From assembly GCA_020543525.1 (NCBI GenBank), contig JAHYIO010000037.1:1860001-1924000 (forward strand): DNA of 64,000 nucleotides, in the 5' to 3' direction. A program made the position numbers and the translations under genes. Of the stretch, positions 26,134 to 37,720 are shown one piece after another. Each line of letters starts with the position of its first letter. Position 1 is the stretch's first letter. Under the pieces are notes generated by a model. That model was not told the DNA's origin, did not search any database, and saw only the letters and a program-made list of their open reading frames with translations. This DNA comes from Coriolopsis trogii. Taxonomy: Eukaryota > Basidiomycota > Agaricomycetes > Polyporales > Polyporaceae.

Positions 26134-29100
26134 ATGGCCCCCCCACACACGCTTCAACGCTGGCAGTCAGTCTGCCGTTCCACGCGACCCGTCAATCCTA
26201 CCTTATCCTACCGCCTCAGGAAGCTTGACTCTTGGCGATAGAACGATACCGCAAATTATCATACATGAACAGGCAATGGCAGAGATTGACCGCCTTCGAG
26301 TCGCAAGCACGACGGACTTTCTGAAGAAAATTCTTCCCGTCGAAGACTCCACAGTCGCCACCATCTACGCTCGCGTCAAGGCGGACAAACTTTATCGTAA
26401 TGGCCGCTGGAAAGGCTTTCCTGCTAAATCGACGTCCTTGGAGAAACACCTTTACGCACCCTTTGTGAAGGTCGCAAATGCGATTACGGCGCTGGCAAGG
26501 GCGGATCTGGAGCCGAATGAGGAAGTGGTTAGCGAATGCGCCTGGAAGGACTATCACTCAAAGCCTCCGCAGTCGCTCGAGGCGGATGCCACCAAGATTC
26601 GACCCGATTGTGTACTTGCCATGGGCATTTCTGGCGCTGCAGAGGCCATTCTTGAGGATACCTCCGTTCCTGTACGTTACATTGGTTTTATGTATGTGTT
26701 GTGCGCTCACACTTGATAGGTCAATAAAAAAGAGTCACTCTGGTGGCTGCAGTTCGTCGCTGTGGTCGAGGCCAAGCGTAGTCTCCAACACAAGGACCAG
26801 GATGCTATCCTCCAACTCCTCGGATATCTCCGCTTGATGATGGTTGAACAGAAAGATCGGCGTTTTGCCCTTGGTCTGTACATCAGCTTCAGTCAGTGTT
26901 CAGTGTGGATGCAGGACAGATCAGGTGTACTGGCTATGGACGTACCTATCAATATACACAAGGTAAGCGTTTTGTGTTAGGCAGGTTTACCCTCATGCCC
27001 ATCGCTGTCGTCAGGATCCCAAGTCGTTCATACACCTCATCGCCGCCTTAGCTATCTTGCCCGCACATCGCCTCGGTTTCGACCCTACCATGCGCTTGGC
27101 ACGCGCAAACTCATCGCCTATCCCCACGTATCGTCTCTCCTCGCAAGGTCCGAATCAGTTCGATATCGGTCTATACAAGCGTAACAACTACGCGACGCAA
27201 TGGGTGATCTCGACGGAGAACAACGTCTATTTGACGTTGAAGGCGTTGAGCCTCCTGCGCACTGACGTGGTGCACGGAAGTGGCTCCATGGTCTGGGCGG
27301 CTATCCTATATGAAGACCGCGAGAAAAAACCAGACGAGCGCGCGGTGGGCTTCTTGCTCTTCATGCTCGTGGCTTTAACTCATGGTCTTTACCAGGTTTA
27401 TGTTCTGAAGCAATGGTGGAGGTCCGAAGGACAAGAAGACGAAGGGGCGATTTATGAGCACCTTCGGAGGGTTGCTGCCTCTTTCCCCGATGACATGCGC
27501 GCGCGATACATCGGCGAGCTGAAGTCCCACGAGACCGTGAAGATTCAAGGCGAAAGCGACAGTACCCATAGCCTCATACAGAGAGGGATAGAATCAGCGC
27601 CTGCACCACAAACCACGCACTCCGAGGGTCACAAAAGAAGGCGGAGTATAGGAGCTGAGGATAGAGAGATGCTACATGTCGAGACCGTCACCCAAGACGA
27701 TGTGCACATTATCGCGCGCTTCAGCGCCGGAACCTGTGCCAAATCGCACGACTCGCATGCGACTCGTTCTCAAGATGTTCGGCTGCTCTATCCGGTTCTT
27801 TGCCAGCTTACCAGAGCTGATCGAGTTGCTCTTGCATTGCGTTCACGGTACGTGGTAGTGTTACACGCCGGTATGATGCCTAATGTACGAGGTTGGTAGG
27901 CCACCATTTCGCTTATACCCACGGCGTCCTGCAACGAGACATCAGTCCTGCAAATTTGCTTATAACTCTTATTCGTGATGGGCAACGCTTGCATCAGGAT
28001 ATACAGGGCTGTCTCATCGACTTCGACCACGCAAGCCGCATAGCAAGTAAGGCTGATCGCTCGATTAGAGATATCGCGCCATGTGACGATGAGCTTCTAT
28101 CCGAGCTCCGTCTTAGTAGGAGGATCCGAGCCTTGAACGTCGCTGACGAGGTCTTAAAATGTGCCATCCATGTTGTACGGCAAACCTCTGTGGATCAAAC
28201 GTCTCTCTCATTCCACGGCGCTATCGATTCATACATCGCTGCTGCGGTTCAATACAATAAAGTCAGACGTGGACTGGAGCCTCAAACAGGACAAGCGTAC
28301 ACCCCGGAATTGCTTGGATGGGATACGGTGTTGTTGGTATGTGCAATGCCAATTGGTTGACGTCATCGAAACTGAGTCCATGCGATAGAAACCTTCCTAC
28401 CCCCTTGGCACCACACCCCAACAAGCGATACACGCGCCTCGCTCCGTGAGTATGACTCATGAGCTGCACCATTGTCACAACTGAACACACGTACTAGGGC
28501 ACACCACCTTACGCTAGTGCCTTTATCATTAACGACAAGATTACGGTCGAGCAAGATGCGAGTTTCAGATCCACTTTCGTGATCCATGATGCAGTCCATG
28601 ACATGGAATCCTTTTTTTGGGTCCTGCTCTACCTAGCCATCACACGTTCAGGACCGGGTGGGGGGCGACGTGAAGAACTCATTGGAGAGCTCACGGCCGA
28701 TCATACTGCAACTATCAGGGATCTACGTGTCATCGTTTATTCTTTCTTCGACGGCAATCTCGAGACCATCGCATGGAACAAGAAGGAGTTGTTCGAGAAC
28801 GGCCACGAGTTTGAGCCCCTCGTTTTATGCCACGTTCACCCATATTTCGCCAGGTTAAAGCCCTTGCTGCTCCGATGGTGGCATCTCCTCGTCCTCGCAT
28901 ACCAGTACAAGGCATATGAGTACCACGACATACACAAGTTCGTCATCGCGCTCTTAGAGGAGGCCTTGTGCGACCTCAGGCGCGACAATCCTGCCGGACC
29001 CGACGATGAGCGCATGACACAGGACGCGATATCGAAGAGGGCCGAGTTCGTGCGCAAGATCACCCACGTCGGTCTTAACCCTCCTCCGCAGGCCCGGCCG

Positions 29101-29259
29101 ACTTCACGACCGCAGAGCCCTACGCAACACACATTCACGATTGCCTTGGACAATTCACCCGAGTCGCAAAGACTCCAGCGGCAGGCAGTTCAAACCTCCG
29201 GAGTTCCGTCGTCCCCGACGTCTCCTTCACCTGTTCCGAAGAAGCTCAGACCTGCTTAG
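26134..29259 (+). CDS. FunK1-type fungal protein kinase
   Basis: The proposed start is MAPPHTLQRW at 26134, joined across a 58-bp intron (26166-26223) to LTLGDRTIPQ; the start is uncertain. The first 300 residues form the FunK1 N-terminal region (WWLQFVAVVEAKRSLQHKD, then VLAMDVPINIHK). The kinase domain shows the Lys strand YVLKQWWRSE, helix C Glu in EGAIYEHL, a catalytic loop GVLQRDISPANLL and a metal-binding LIDFDHA in place of DFG. The usual His of HRD is Gln here. A family-typical DAVHDMESFFWVLLYLA follows near 28590. The tail is Ser/Pro-rich and ends PKKLRPA. FunK1 kinases are expanded in mushroom-forming fungi and few have a known role. There are several introns. Confidence 0.88.
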
Positions 29260-29611
29260 GTATCGAATGTCTTGTAAAATACGCCGTGTACAACATTCGT
29301 GTCTCGGAGAACAACCAGCGACGAGAGTTCAGAAATATCACACAATGGGCATGTATAGGACTGAAATGGCAATGAATACTAAGGTGTACATCCTTCTCGG
29401 CTTCTTGCGGCCAAATTACAACACCTCTCAAGCAACGTCGAGCGACTCAAGTGACGTTGCTACATCTCGTAACGGTACTTGCGCCTGTGTCCTTGACACG
29501 ATAAATTGTTCCATACGATTGGCAGTAGGTACAGTTGAGACTACTTCTGACGACTAGAGATCCAGGTTCGGCAGTGCCTGCTGTATCCACGGTCAAGCAG
29601 GTTGACCAGGC
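29260..29611. other. Convergent 3' intergenic region
   Basis: About 350 bp lie between the FunK1 stop (+) and the DPP III stop (-). No gene is seen. Confidence 0.6.
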
Positions 29612-32577
29612 TCAGAGCTTGCGCTCGATGAAGCTCTGTATGACGCCTGCGGGGCTGAGAGGGTACTCCTTTAGCACGACCTCATCGTTCTCGATGAACG
29701 TGTTCGGCTGCACGAAGATCTTCCGCGGCTGCGAACAAACACCACTTGTCAGCATCTTTCGTATATACAAGCCCATAGACCGCCACCACGCAAGGCTATA
29801 GTTCTTCCAACATCCGGGGGGGAAGAGGACACGCACCTGCTTCTTCCGCAACACGAGGTCCCGGATCTCGCCATCCCAGCCGGGGAACGGCGTCGTAAGC
29901 TCGGTGTAGAACTCGCGCGCGCCCACGCCGTCAGCGGTGCTCTTCCGCACCTGAAGCTCAATCAGGAGCTTGCCGGCCGCGTCTTTGCCCCCCTTGAGCA
30001 CCTTCTCGCGGTCGACGCGCACGTAGGCATTCTCGAGCGTGCCGTCCGCCGCGCGTACTTCTTCCAGGCGTGCGATCCCGGACTTGAAGAGGTGCTGCGT
30101 GATACCGAGGCTATTTGAATAGTGAGATGGGCAAAGATGGAAAGCAATGTTTGGACGTACCGGGCCTGCATGTGCGCTTGTCCGTGCTTCTTGGTCGCGG
30201 GATCGTAGAACTCGAGACCGCGGATACCTGCGCGAGCCATCAAGAGGAAGGTGATGTATTGTAGGTCCTCGACGGTCTGTTTATCCGTATACTGCATCGA
30301 TCCGATGTGAGCACAGCATACCCCTGTGAGAGTGGTGTAGGAGACGTACACCGAAGATCTTCAGGATATCGAGGTTGCTGACCACTGGATGCGACGCAGT
30401 GCGCTCAGCTAATCCTGCTGTCGCGCGAAGCATCCGAAAACTCACAGTATAGAGCAACAGTCTCGGCACGACACTCCTCCATTGAGGACGACACCTCGCC
30501 AAGCACCGAATCTGAAGTTTGTCCAGGCTTGTACCATGACGTGCTATAAGAAGGATCAGTGGCATACCATGGCTTGAAGACAAGACGCATACATCGGCTT
30601 CCCAGTGAGGGGGTTGATAACCTACCAAGCACTATGAGTGACGATCTGCGACTAACAGTGAAAGAGATGTACCTTCTCAGGATCAAAGTTCTTCGAACCA
30701 TCCGCGTTCTCTTTGAACAGCTTCCCGCTTCCGTGACCAAGCAATTCGTGGTTGGCTACTTGCACTTCAAATGCACGAGAGTCCCACTCGTTGTACAATT
30801 CAGCATCGTCAGGGTGGATGAAGGTCAATTCTTCGTCTGTGTCTTGACTGTGAGTATGCGCATAGGCAGGAATGACGGAAGGACAGACTAGGAGCTTTGG
30901 CAGCCAGGATGTTCTGTGAAAGATCGATTGCTTAGCGCTATCATGCGCTGAGGTTGCAAGGAAGACTCACAGCCAACGAGACATTCTTGAAGCCAACCGA
31001 CTCGCGGATCTCGTAGTAGTTAGGAATCTGCAGGTCGAACATCCGCTCAGCTCATATAGAGTGTACGATCCCTCTCTGCGCTCACGTTGATACCAGCAGG
31101 GATTCCTCCGGTCGCGAAAGTCAAAACCTCCAACGCAGTGAAGTCAGGTTTGCGGAACACGTCAACCTCAAAGTCCTTGCCCCACGGCAGAGACTTGATG
31201 AGCTCAGGCGCGTCGCTGACGAGTGTCTCGTACTTCGCGCTGAGCTGTTTGTCAACGATAGCGGTGAAGCCTGACGCAAATGCCAGCATAAGCTCAAGTA
31301 GGATGCGCGCGCATGCCAGCAATGCGTACCTTCCCACTCAGCGCGCCCGCCGTATGGATCGACGTAAGTCTCAATGAAGCCGATGTAGCTCTCCACAACG
31401 GGTCCGATGTCCCGCACCCAGTGCTCGGAGCCCTTCTTGTGTGCATCGATAGAACCGGTCTTGAATCTGACGAGCTAATATCAATCTCCGCTGAACCTAC
31501 CCACAACAAGCGCACTGACGACTCGATGTAATTCTCAAGCGTGGCCACTTGGTGATCATTTGCAGCATATTTTTTGGCCTTACGGCGGAGTTAATACAGC
31601 GTTCACCGCTAATTATACTTTCTCGTACCTCAGTAAGCGCATTGACGGCCTTCTGCATCGCGTCGGCAAAGTCGCCGTACTGAACGTTGAGCTTCGCATG
31701 TCTGTCGAGTATCTTGATCTCATGCAGCGCCGACGCCCGCGACTCTGCAGATGCAACCAAGAGCGTGAAGTTGTCCGGGCTGTCCTTCCGCACACTGTAC
31801 GCACGCTTATTCAGCTCATGCTAGCTCGGCCGGACTGTGATATGGAAGGCTTACCGGGTGTTCAGAATCGAGATATCAAGCTTCTCAGCCGCGTCCTGGA
31901 TGGCAGCGACTTCCTCGTCCGTAGGGGGCTCACCGAGGTAGTAGTTCGAGACATGTCCGAGGGAACGTTTGCCAATGAAATTGCTGGACTCGGGCGCGAG
32001 CTGGTAGATGTGGCCCTTGAGCTCATTCCAGAGAGGGACCGCGTTCGCAGCGTTTGCCGATTTCTCGACCACAGCACCGAAACTCTCCTCGGGCACGCGG
32101 GGCACAATCTTGGTAAACCCAAACGACTTGTAGTTCACCAAGTTGCTCAGGACCTGTGGGCCGTTGTCGGCGCCGTGCTGTGGAGAGGAGGATCCGGGCG
32201 CACCTGGCTCGTGTACTGCAACAAGTCCTCCCAGTCGCCTGCCGAGATCCCACTCTTCTGCTGCAGCGCCTCCAAGTCTGCCAGCTTCCCGTTCTCGCTG
32301 AAGGTGAGGATGAGGAGGTCGTACAGCCTCTGGGCCTGCGGCGTCCACTGGCCCTGGATGATGCGTGCGCCCGCCCAGGACGCCTCTCCAATGTAGTGTG
32401 CGTACTTCCTCTCTTTCGAGCTGAGACCCGCATCAAGCAACGTCCCTTCACCATGAGATCGAGGAGCGATGTCCCGAGGACGTACCTGAGCAGAGCGAAG
32501 GACTTCTCGACCGAGAGACTGCAGTATGGCGCAGCCCTGTCGGCGAGGAATCGTTCCGCTGCAGCAAACTTGGGCAT
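29612..32577 (-). CDS. Dipeptidyl peptidase III (zinc exopeptidase, M49)
   Basis: The M49 signature is clear. [12 protein letters not shown] lies near 30730-30760 on the minus strand, and the partner motif [11 protein letters not shown] near 30460-30490 supplies the third zinc ligand. Other family blocks are [16 protein letters not shown] and [18 protein letters not shown]. The protein starts [18 protein letters not shown] and ends [17 protein letters not shown] removes N-terminal dipeptides from short peptides in the cytosol. An Arg-rich in-frame extension upstream (from 32727) could look like a mitochondrial leader, but it overlaps the TATA box at 32674-32679, so the ATG at 32577 is preferred. 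Around ten introns are present. The 3' end faces the FunK1 gene. Confidence 0.93.
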
Positions 32578-32673
32578 CGTGCTCGTATACGTCCGCGCAA
32601 AGTACGTGTAGCGATGTCCGGCTGTCGTCGGGGCAGATGGGGGTTGAGGGCGAGGGGCGCGAGCACCCGCGAG

Positions 32674-32679
32674 TTTATA
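32674..32679 (-). promoter_or_regulatory. TATA box of the DPP III gene
   Basis: The minus-strand TATAAA lies 97 bp before the ATG at 32577. It argues against translation starting at the in-frame ATG further upstream. Confidence 0.6.
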
Positions 32680-33460
32680 GCATGGTCTCGCACGCAGAGG
32701 ACCGAGCCGGCCCAGAGATAATCGCATCCACAATCGACGATTCAATCGCGTTCACAAGCTCCAAGCACTCCTGTGTCCTCCTCTCGCTGCCCCGCGCACT
32801 GTGAGCATACACATCAGCGTTCTGGAGCGTCACATGCACATACACCGCGAAAGGAACGCTCTGGGGCACATGGACTGCATGATGAGTGGCGTGCTTCACT
32901 GTCCACAGCCTTTCTTTGGGAGTGCACGTACCTCTGGGCCTCTGTAGTACAGTCAACGAGGACGGGGTGGAGGCTGGCGGGTATAGATGAGAGCGAAGTG
33001 CAAGTGAAAGCGACGGGAAAATAGCCGATGTCGCATACACACCTCCTCAGGCTCTACTGTACCAGTCACTTCAAGATCCGAATCTAGCATACACACGCAT
33101 CCGATTGCAGATAATATAGTACAGATGACGGATAATGACTATGTAGACAATGCATATGGTATAGACACGATGGAGACTGGGATGAGGAGCGGATGAGTGA
33201 GCACTGGAAATGAGGTGAGAGGGAGAATCGACGGACGGTGGTACATAGTCTAACAAGCACGATGAGAGAAACGAGGGATATAAAACAGCAATCCATGATA
33301 GCCCGCAGAGTCCGAAAGAAAGAAATGGTCGAGCGCGACGCAGCTGTCCGTCGCGACGTGCGGTGCTACCGCGGTTAGTGTAGAAAGAAACAGACTTTGA
33401 ATATACCAGAATGATCGCCTTAGGGAGGGTCTAGGGAGATGGTGCGCTCTAAGGGCTGGT
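32680..33460. other. Intergenic region, no gene seen
   Basis: This holds the upstream region of the DPP III gene and the 3' flank of the Cys-motif gene. The part from 33060 to 33260 is AT-rich. No supported gene or repeat is present. Confidence 0.5.
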
Positions 33461-34975
33461 TCAGCGACCGGGCCACGACATGCCCTCCTTGTCTGGCGAG
33501 CCTGGCTCTCCCATCTCGTCCAGAGGTACACCGTCCGGATCAAGGTTCAGGCGAGTATCGCCTGCTGGGGTATTCATCACCAACGGTAACTCAAGGCCAA
33601 GACCAATACGAGTCTCCAGGCGGACGGCACTCGAAGGCAGCCGCAGTTGAGCAGAGTTGCGGGTAATTGGGGGTAGCGGGGGAAGTGCAAAGACAGGTGA
33701 CGGTGGCTGCGGATTGGAGGGCGCGGTGCCAGGACCGCTCATGGGCAACGGTGTCGATACGGGTTGCGGAGAGGCTGTCCATGGGAGCCCATAGTCTATC
33801 TCGGGTGACGCTGCCCTGCTGCTCCCACCCCGGCGGGGCTCTGCCGCCGTGTGAGGCGCGGTCTCCTGAGGGCGAACATCGCGGTTGGGAGATGCGCTCA
33901 CTCGATCCGCGAAGAACGTGTAGTAAGAGAGCGCAGAGCCACGCGATGAACAGCGACGATGGGAAGGCGTAGAGCGTGCATTCCAGTAACTTGGACCGGA
34001 AGGCCTGTGCGATCTTGAAGACGATGGAGCACTAGAGCTCGTTGGGGATGGTGCGAATATACTCTCCGACGCGGCCTGGCAGGGAACGTAACGTGTGCCA
34101 AGGGTGTTACCACTGCATGGCTTGGGTGAGGGGTACGTCCATAAGGAACAAAGGAAGCACACGTACCACATAGAGCAGCCGATTCCTTCTCGTATGCACC
34201 CGCACGCACTCTTCAGCATTTTGTCCATCGCGGGGTGGTCGCAGTATGCGGGGTCCATCGGCACGACGGTCTCGGACGCCTCCTCCTTCGCCATCCACAC
34301 TCCACGTGGACGTTGGTGGTACGCACGCACATGGACAACCGCCCCGCATCCGTTTGTTCTCCGTGCAGCCTTCTGCGGCCTCGAGGACGAAGGGGAAGGA
34401 GTGGACGTACGGACCTGGGGGAACAAGGACGGCTCGAACCGCCTCGGGGGCTCTTCCTCCACCCCAACGAAGTCCTCCCCACCACAGTAGAGCACATACG
34501 CCTGCCCAGTCTCTGCACTCTCACTGATAATCTCCACCGCCTGCACGCTCTCAGCCCCACGTCCCTGCACCCTCCCCGCCGGTGCAGCCCCGTCCCACTG
34601 TCTATAGACTCCGCCACTGTACGGATACTCTTCCAGTCCTGCGTCCGCACCAAGCTCAGGGCTGGGAGTCCGAGATGGTTCGATCACGATGGGGCGCGCA
34701 GGGGGCGCGTACGAGCTCGGCCGAGCGTTCACGGTACCCGCAGCGGGAGGGGGACGACCCACAGCTGGACCTCCAGGTCCATGGTCTAGGCGCATTGCGC
34801 CCCGTCGCCGCAAGCGAGAGGCCTCTCCTGTGCGAACGAGGTCTGCGAGTACGATGGAGTCGTCGGCGTCGGTGGGCTGAGGACCTGGGCCAGGTGGCGC
34901 CATGCTCGAACGCCGACGGGGGACGAGGGATGGACGCGGGCTGTAATCTGAATGTCGTCGGTAGACTTGTGGCAT
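33461..34975 (-). CDS. Uncharacterised protein with a conserved-looking Cys/His motif
   Basis: Two exons (34167-34975 and 33461-34112) are joined across a 54-bp GT-AG intron. The product is about 485 residues, starting MPQVYRRHSDYSPRPSLVPR and ending PDKEGMSWPGR. Most of it is low-complexity Ser/Pro/Arg sequence. The exception is a compact block at the exon junction: CDHPAMDKMLKSACGC, GIGCSMCGNTLG, then RYVPC. The spacing of four or more Cys plus one His suggests a small metal-binding module. I do not recognise the family. The intron falls inside the cysteine block, and splicing creates the CSMCGN sequence. A longer in-frame ORF begins upstream (ATG at 35158), but that part is pyrimidine-rich and reads like a 5' UTR. 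Confidence 0.7.
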   Translation of the reverse strand: MPQVYRRHSDYSPRPSLVPRRRSSMAPPGPGPQPTDADDSIVLADLVRTGEASRLRRRGAMRLDHGPGGPAVGRPPPAAGTVNARPSSYAPPARPIVIEPSRTPSPELGADAGLEEYPYSGGVYRQWDGAAPAGRVQGRGAESVQAVEIISESAETGQAYVLYCGGEDFVGVEEEPPRRFEPSLFPQVRTSTPSPSSSRPQKAARRTNGCGAVVHVRAYHQRPRGVWMAKEEASETVVPMDPAYCDHPAMDKMLKSACGCIREGIGCSMWYVCFLCSLWTYPSPKPCSGNTLGTRYVPCQAASESIFAPSPTSSSAPSSSRSHRPSGPSYWNARSTPSHRRCSSRGSALSYYTFFADRVSASPNRDVRPQETAPHTAAEPRRGGSSRAASPEIDYGLPWTASPQPVSTPLPMSGPGTAPSNPQPPSPVFALPPLPPITRNSAQLRLPSSAVRLETRIGLGLELPLVMNTPAGDTRLNLDPDGVPLDEMGEPGSPDKEGMSWPGR

Positions 34976-35658
34976 GTGTTGCGTTTGGTCGTACGGTCGT
35001 AAGAGACTAGAAGGAGGTGGCGGAAGGGGGACACGTAGTTGAGCGGGAAGGAGGAGGAAGTGAGAGAAAGGCTCTGGACTGGACACCGCGACCCCCGCTG
35101 CAACAAATGTGGCGTGGAGGGCGTGAGGCTGCTTAGGTAAGGTCGGCTGTTGTCTCATTTTGGGCAGACCACGGCGCCCAACATTCACGAATCACACACA
35201 GTCTTCAACTTGCACCAGGTTCAACGCAAAACAGCTCACGAAGAGCGTAGCTTGCACTCACTTCTCTTACTCTATCCCCGGCATGACGTCTCGTACAGAA
35301 CCGGTAGGGCGATGATGTCAAGAAACCTCCACGAGGTGAGAATTAAGAACTGATCTCATTTTACGTATTTAAAACTGCAGGCCTCCTGTCCCTCCTGTTG
35401 CGGGAGTTCTCGGTGAGCACACAAATACATATGCGTGAGAGCCTAGACCCGGAGCTGTAAATATGCTCACTCTTTCTCGGATTCAATGCCACGACTCCCG
35501 AGAAGACAAGCCGAACTGCTACCGTCCCATATCACAATAATCCAAGCAAGCAAGTCGTACTATAGTGTACACGCAAACAGAGTGGAAGCACTGTCACACC
35601 AAGAACTGATTGACGCCAGCCAACGCAAGCGAGTATGCCGAACACAACATACCCCAGC
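34976..35658. other. Intergenic region
   Basis: About 680 bp include the pyrimidine-rich leader of the Cys-motif gene and the 3' flank of the Nudix gene. No separate gene is seen. Confidence 0.5.
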
Positions 35659-37061
35659 TCACAACTTCGCGCGCACACGCCTCCGACTCCCCGCGCGTGC
35701 CCTGCGCTTCACCTTCGCGTCAGGCTGGTCGCTGTTGACAAGGCTTGCAGGATGCGGAGTCTTGTCCGGATCGATCCCCTCTGCCAGTGCCGCCTCTCTA
35801 AAAATGGGGTCATACCGCAGCGCGTACGCCAGCCGTTGCTCGCCCGTAGGCTGGTTCGGTGCGTACGGTTCGAAGTCTGGATCGCGCCCGTATCCTATCG
35901 TGGCCACACGTATGAGAATGGAGCTGTTATTCCGCGCGCGCATGTACAGCGAGATGTCCGAGAAGCAATGTAAGCGGGCATTCCCATTTGGTCGTGGAAG
36001 AATCACTCACGCCGTGAGACCGAAGATGGGTTTGGTCCCGCCGGCTTCGCGACCTGTGAGGAAGGTATGCATTCGAACCTTCCCCGGCGCACTATTCGAC
36101 TGGTAGTCAGTGTAGGTGTGGTACTTCATCTCGAGCATCTCCGGCTCCGTGGCGAATGGCGGTTCCTTATGGAGGAATGCTTTGAGGGGGTGGGAGAAGA
36201 GAGCTGTGACCTCGGCTTGGTTGAGTATAGGCTAACATGACTCCTGAGTAACGGAGTAATGAGGCTGAGCGAGAGTAGATACACGTACTCGGAGTGAATT
36301 ATCCAATATGAGAACCACTACTCTGAGAGACCGTTGAGCTCAGATCTCTGACACCACAATAGGAGTTTTCTGCACAACTCACGGAGTCACGACTAAGCGA
36401 TTCCCGGCTAGAAACGGTTCCAACACACATAGTGTGGGTACCTTCTTGTAGTCTAGCGGCAGACCAATCTATCATTGGTCAGGCCAAGAACGCTTGCCGT
36501 GTGTTATATCCACACACCTCCTCAAAAGCCTCGCGTCGCTGTACAAGGGTCTAAGTTGAAACAGACGGTAACATTCGAACCAATTTCACACATACCGCGG
36601 TCCACTCCATATTCTTGTCCCTTTCTTCCCATTTGCCACCTGGCAAAGCCGTGTCGCCCGCATAGGTCCGCAGAGACGTTGCACGCCTGAGATCAAGAGT
36701 ATAGGAGACACATCAGCGACACGTCCGTTCATACATAGCTACGCCGGAGCTCGCCTGCTCAGCAGGACGTAGAGATCACCCATACGTCCGATAAAGAGCG
36801 CAACAAGTACGGCGGCACTCCTCGACTTTGGCCATCGAAGGCGGCTTTTCGGTGCCCGGTAAGCGGCCAAAGTCTGTATGCATCTATATCGAACGTGTCC
36901 CGTCAGCTCGTATGTGACCGCCTGCAGTCGTGGGACCTCGCAGAAGTCCGGACATACCGACGTGATTCCGGTGTCAACTGCGGGATGGAGGCCCTGTTCA
37001 AGTCGAAGGCAGGTCGATGAAACTGCAACAATGTCAGGTTGGTTTTCGCATTTGGTGGCAT
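35659..37061 (-). CDS. Nudix hydrolase, Pcd1-like CoA diphosphatase
   Basis: Exon 1 (36958-37061) encodes MPPNAKTNLTLLQFHR and ends PQLTPESRR-like. Intron 36884-36957 follows, then CIQTLAAYRAPKSRL and SRSAAVLVALFIGRMGDLYV. The Nudix box is TALPGGKWEERDKNMEWTA-RREAFEE-IGLPLD, split by two introns. The LPGGK...RREA.EEIGLP form matches the yeast Pcd1 and peroxisomal NUDT7 group, which hydrolyses CoA and oxidised CoA. The 3' exons give PFATEPEMLEMKYHTYTDYQ, KPIFGLTA, then ATIGYGRDPDFEPYAPNQPT, ending RRRVRAKL; a basic tail, not an SKL signal. A donor of GC type is needed after LYVLLSR (near 36770). A MITE sits 205 bp upstream of the start. Confidence 0.85.
36518..36538 (-). other. 21-nt microexon encoding the catalytic RREAFEE of the Nudix box
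   Basis: Minus-strand CGACGCGAGGCTTTTGAGGAG is flanked by an acceptor ending TACAG and the donor GTGTGT. It is phase 0 on both sides. It joins ...EWTA to IGLPLDYKK. It contains the glutamates expected to bind metal. Confidence 0.8.
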
Positions 37062-37265
37062 TTCAGGAGAGTTAAAGTCGAGCTGAGCTGTTGGTGTGCC
37101 GGGTGATGCGTCTCATGTAGCACCTTCTTGGGCAGGGCCGGAAGCCTCGGGACCGTGATGTGGCTTGACGACAACGTGAGTTGGACCCACAACCTCAAAC
37201 GCCCGCTGTCGGCTACCCTCCGTCCGGGGTAAAGAAGGCGCTTACCTGACGTCATAAAATAAGTA

Positions 37266-37720
37266 CAGTGACGGCCGTTATTGATGCAACCCCCCCTTTT
37301 CGGAAGGTTGTTCCCATCTGCCAGAAATGCCTCTATTCCAGCGCTATCCTGATGCTGCCTGTCTTGTTTTCAACCCGCCCTTTGTCAAATGCCCTCAGAA
37401 TTCCTAGCATGGACAATACATGACTCTAAAATGACACAGTGATATTTTCCAGCTAATATTTGAGGTGCTAGAACTAGAGTCCAGGATTACTCAGTGCAGC
37501 TTCAATTGATCTTGTCAATGGGCCAACATCATTCGTAAAGTAATGCTTAGTATATAGAGAGTAGATTCTGCCGACAAACGCAAGTAATAGACGCATGTAT
37601 GATGCAAACAAGCAGAGCCCTGCCCAATTAGCGCCCGGACGAAGCTGTAATAGCGGTGGTTTTGGCGTATGGGAACGATTTTCCGAAAAGGGGGGGTTGC
37701 ATCAATAACGGCCGTCACTG
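37266..37720. mobile_element. Non-autonomous Tc1/mariner-like MITE, 455 bp, TA target duplication
   Basis: The left end (37266-37305) and right end (37681-37720) are perfect 40-bp inverted repeats starting CAGTGACGGCCGTTATTGAT. Weaker symmetry continues for about 18 bp further inward (GTTCCCAT and GCCA shared). The element is flanked by TA on both sides (37264-37265 and 37721-37722), the target preference of Tc1/mariner and pogo-type transposases. The inside has no ORF that could encode a transposase, so mobility would need an enzyme from elsewhere. Perfect termini suggest fairly recent movement. It lies between the starts of the Nudix gene (left) and the 3' end of the membrane-protein gene (right). 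Confidence 0.88.

Noticed and set aside
32578..32745. Arg-rich N-terminal extension of DPP III as a mitochondrial leader
   Set aside because: The extension overlaps a good TATA box (32674-32679), so transcription most likely starts downstream of it.
34976..35188. Longer N terminus for the Cys-motif protein
   Set aside because: The stretch is pyrimidine-rich like a 5' UTR, and the open frame at its far end begins with a non-ATG codon.
36560..36600. GGTTCGAAT-like T-loop as a possible tRNA gene
   Set aside because: No matching acceptor or anticodon stems could be formed; the sequence is inside a Nudix intron.
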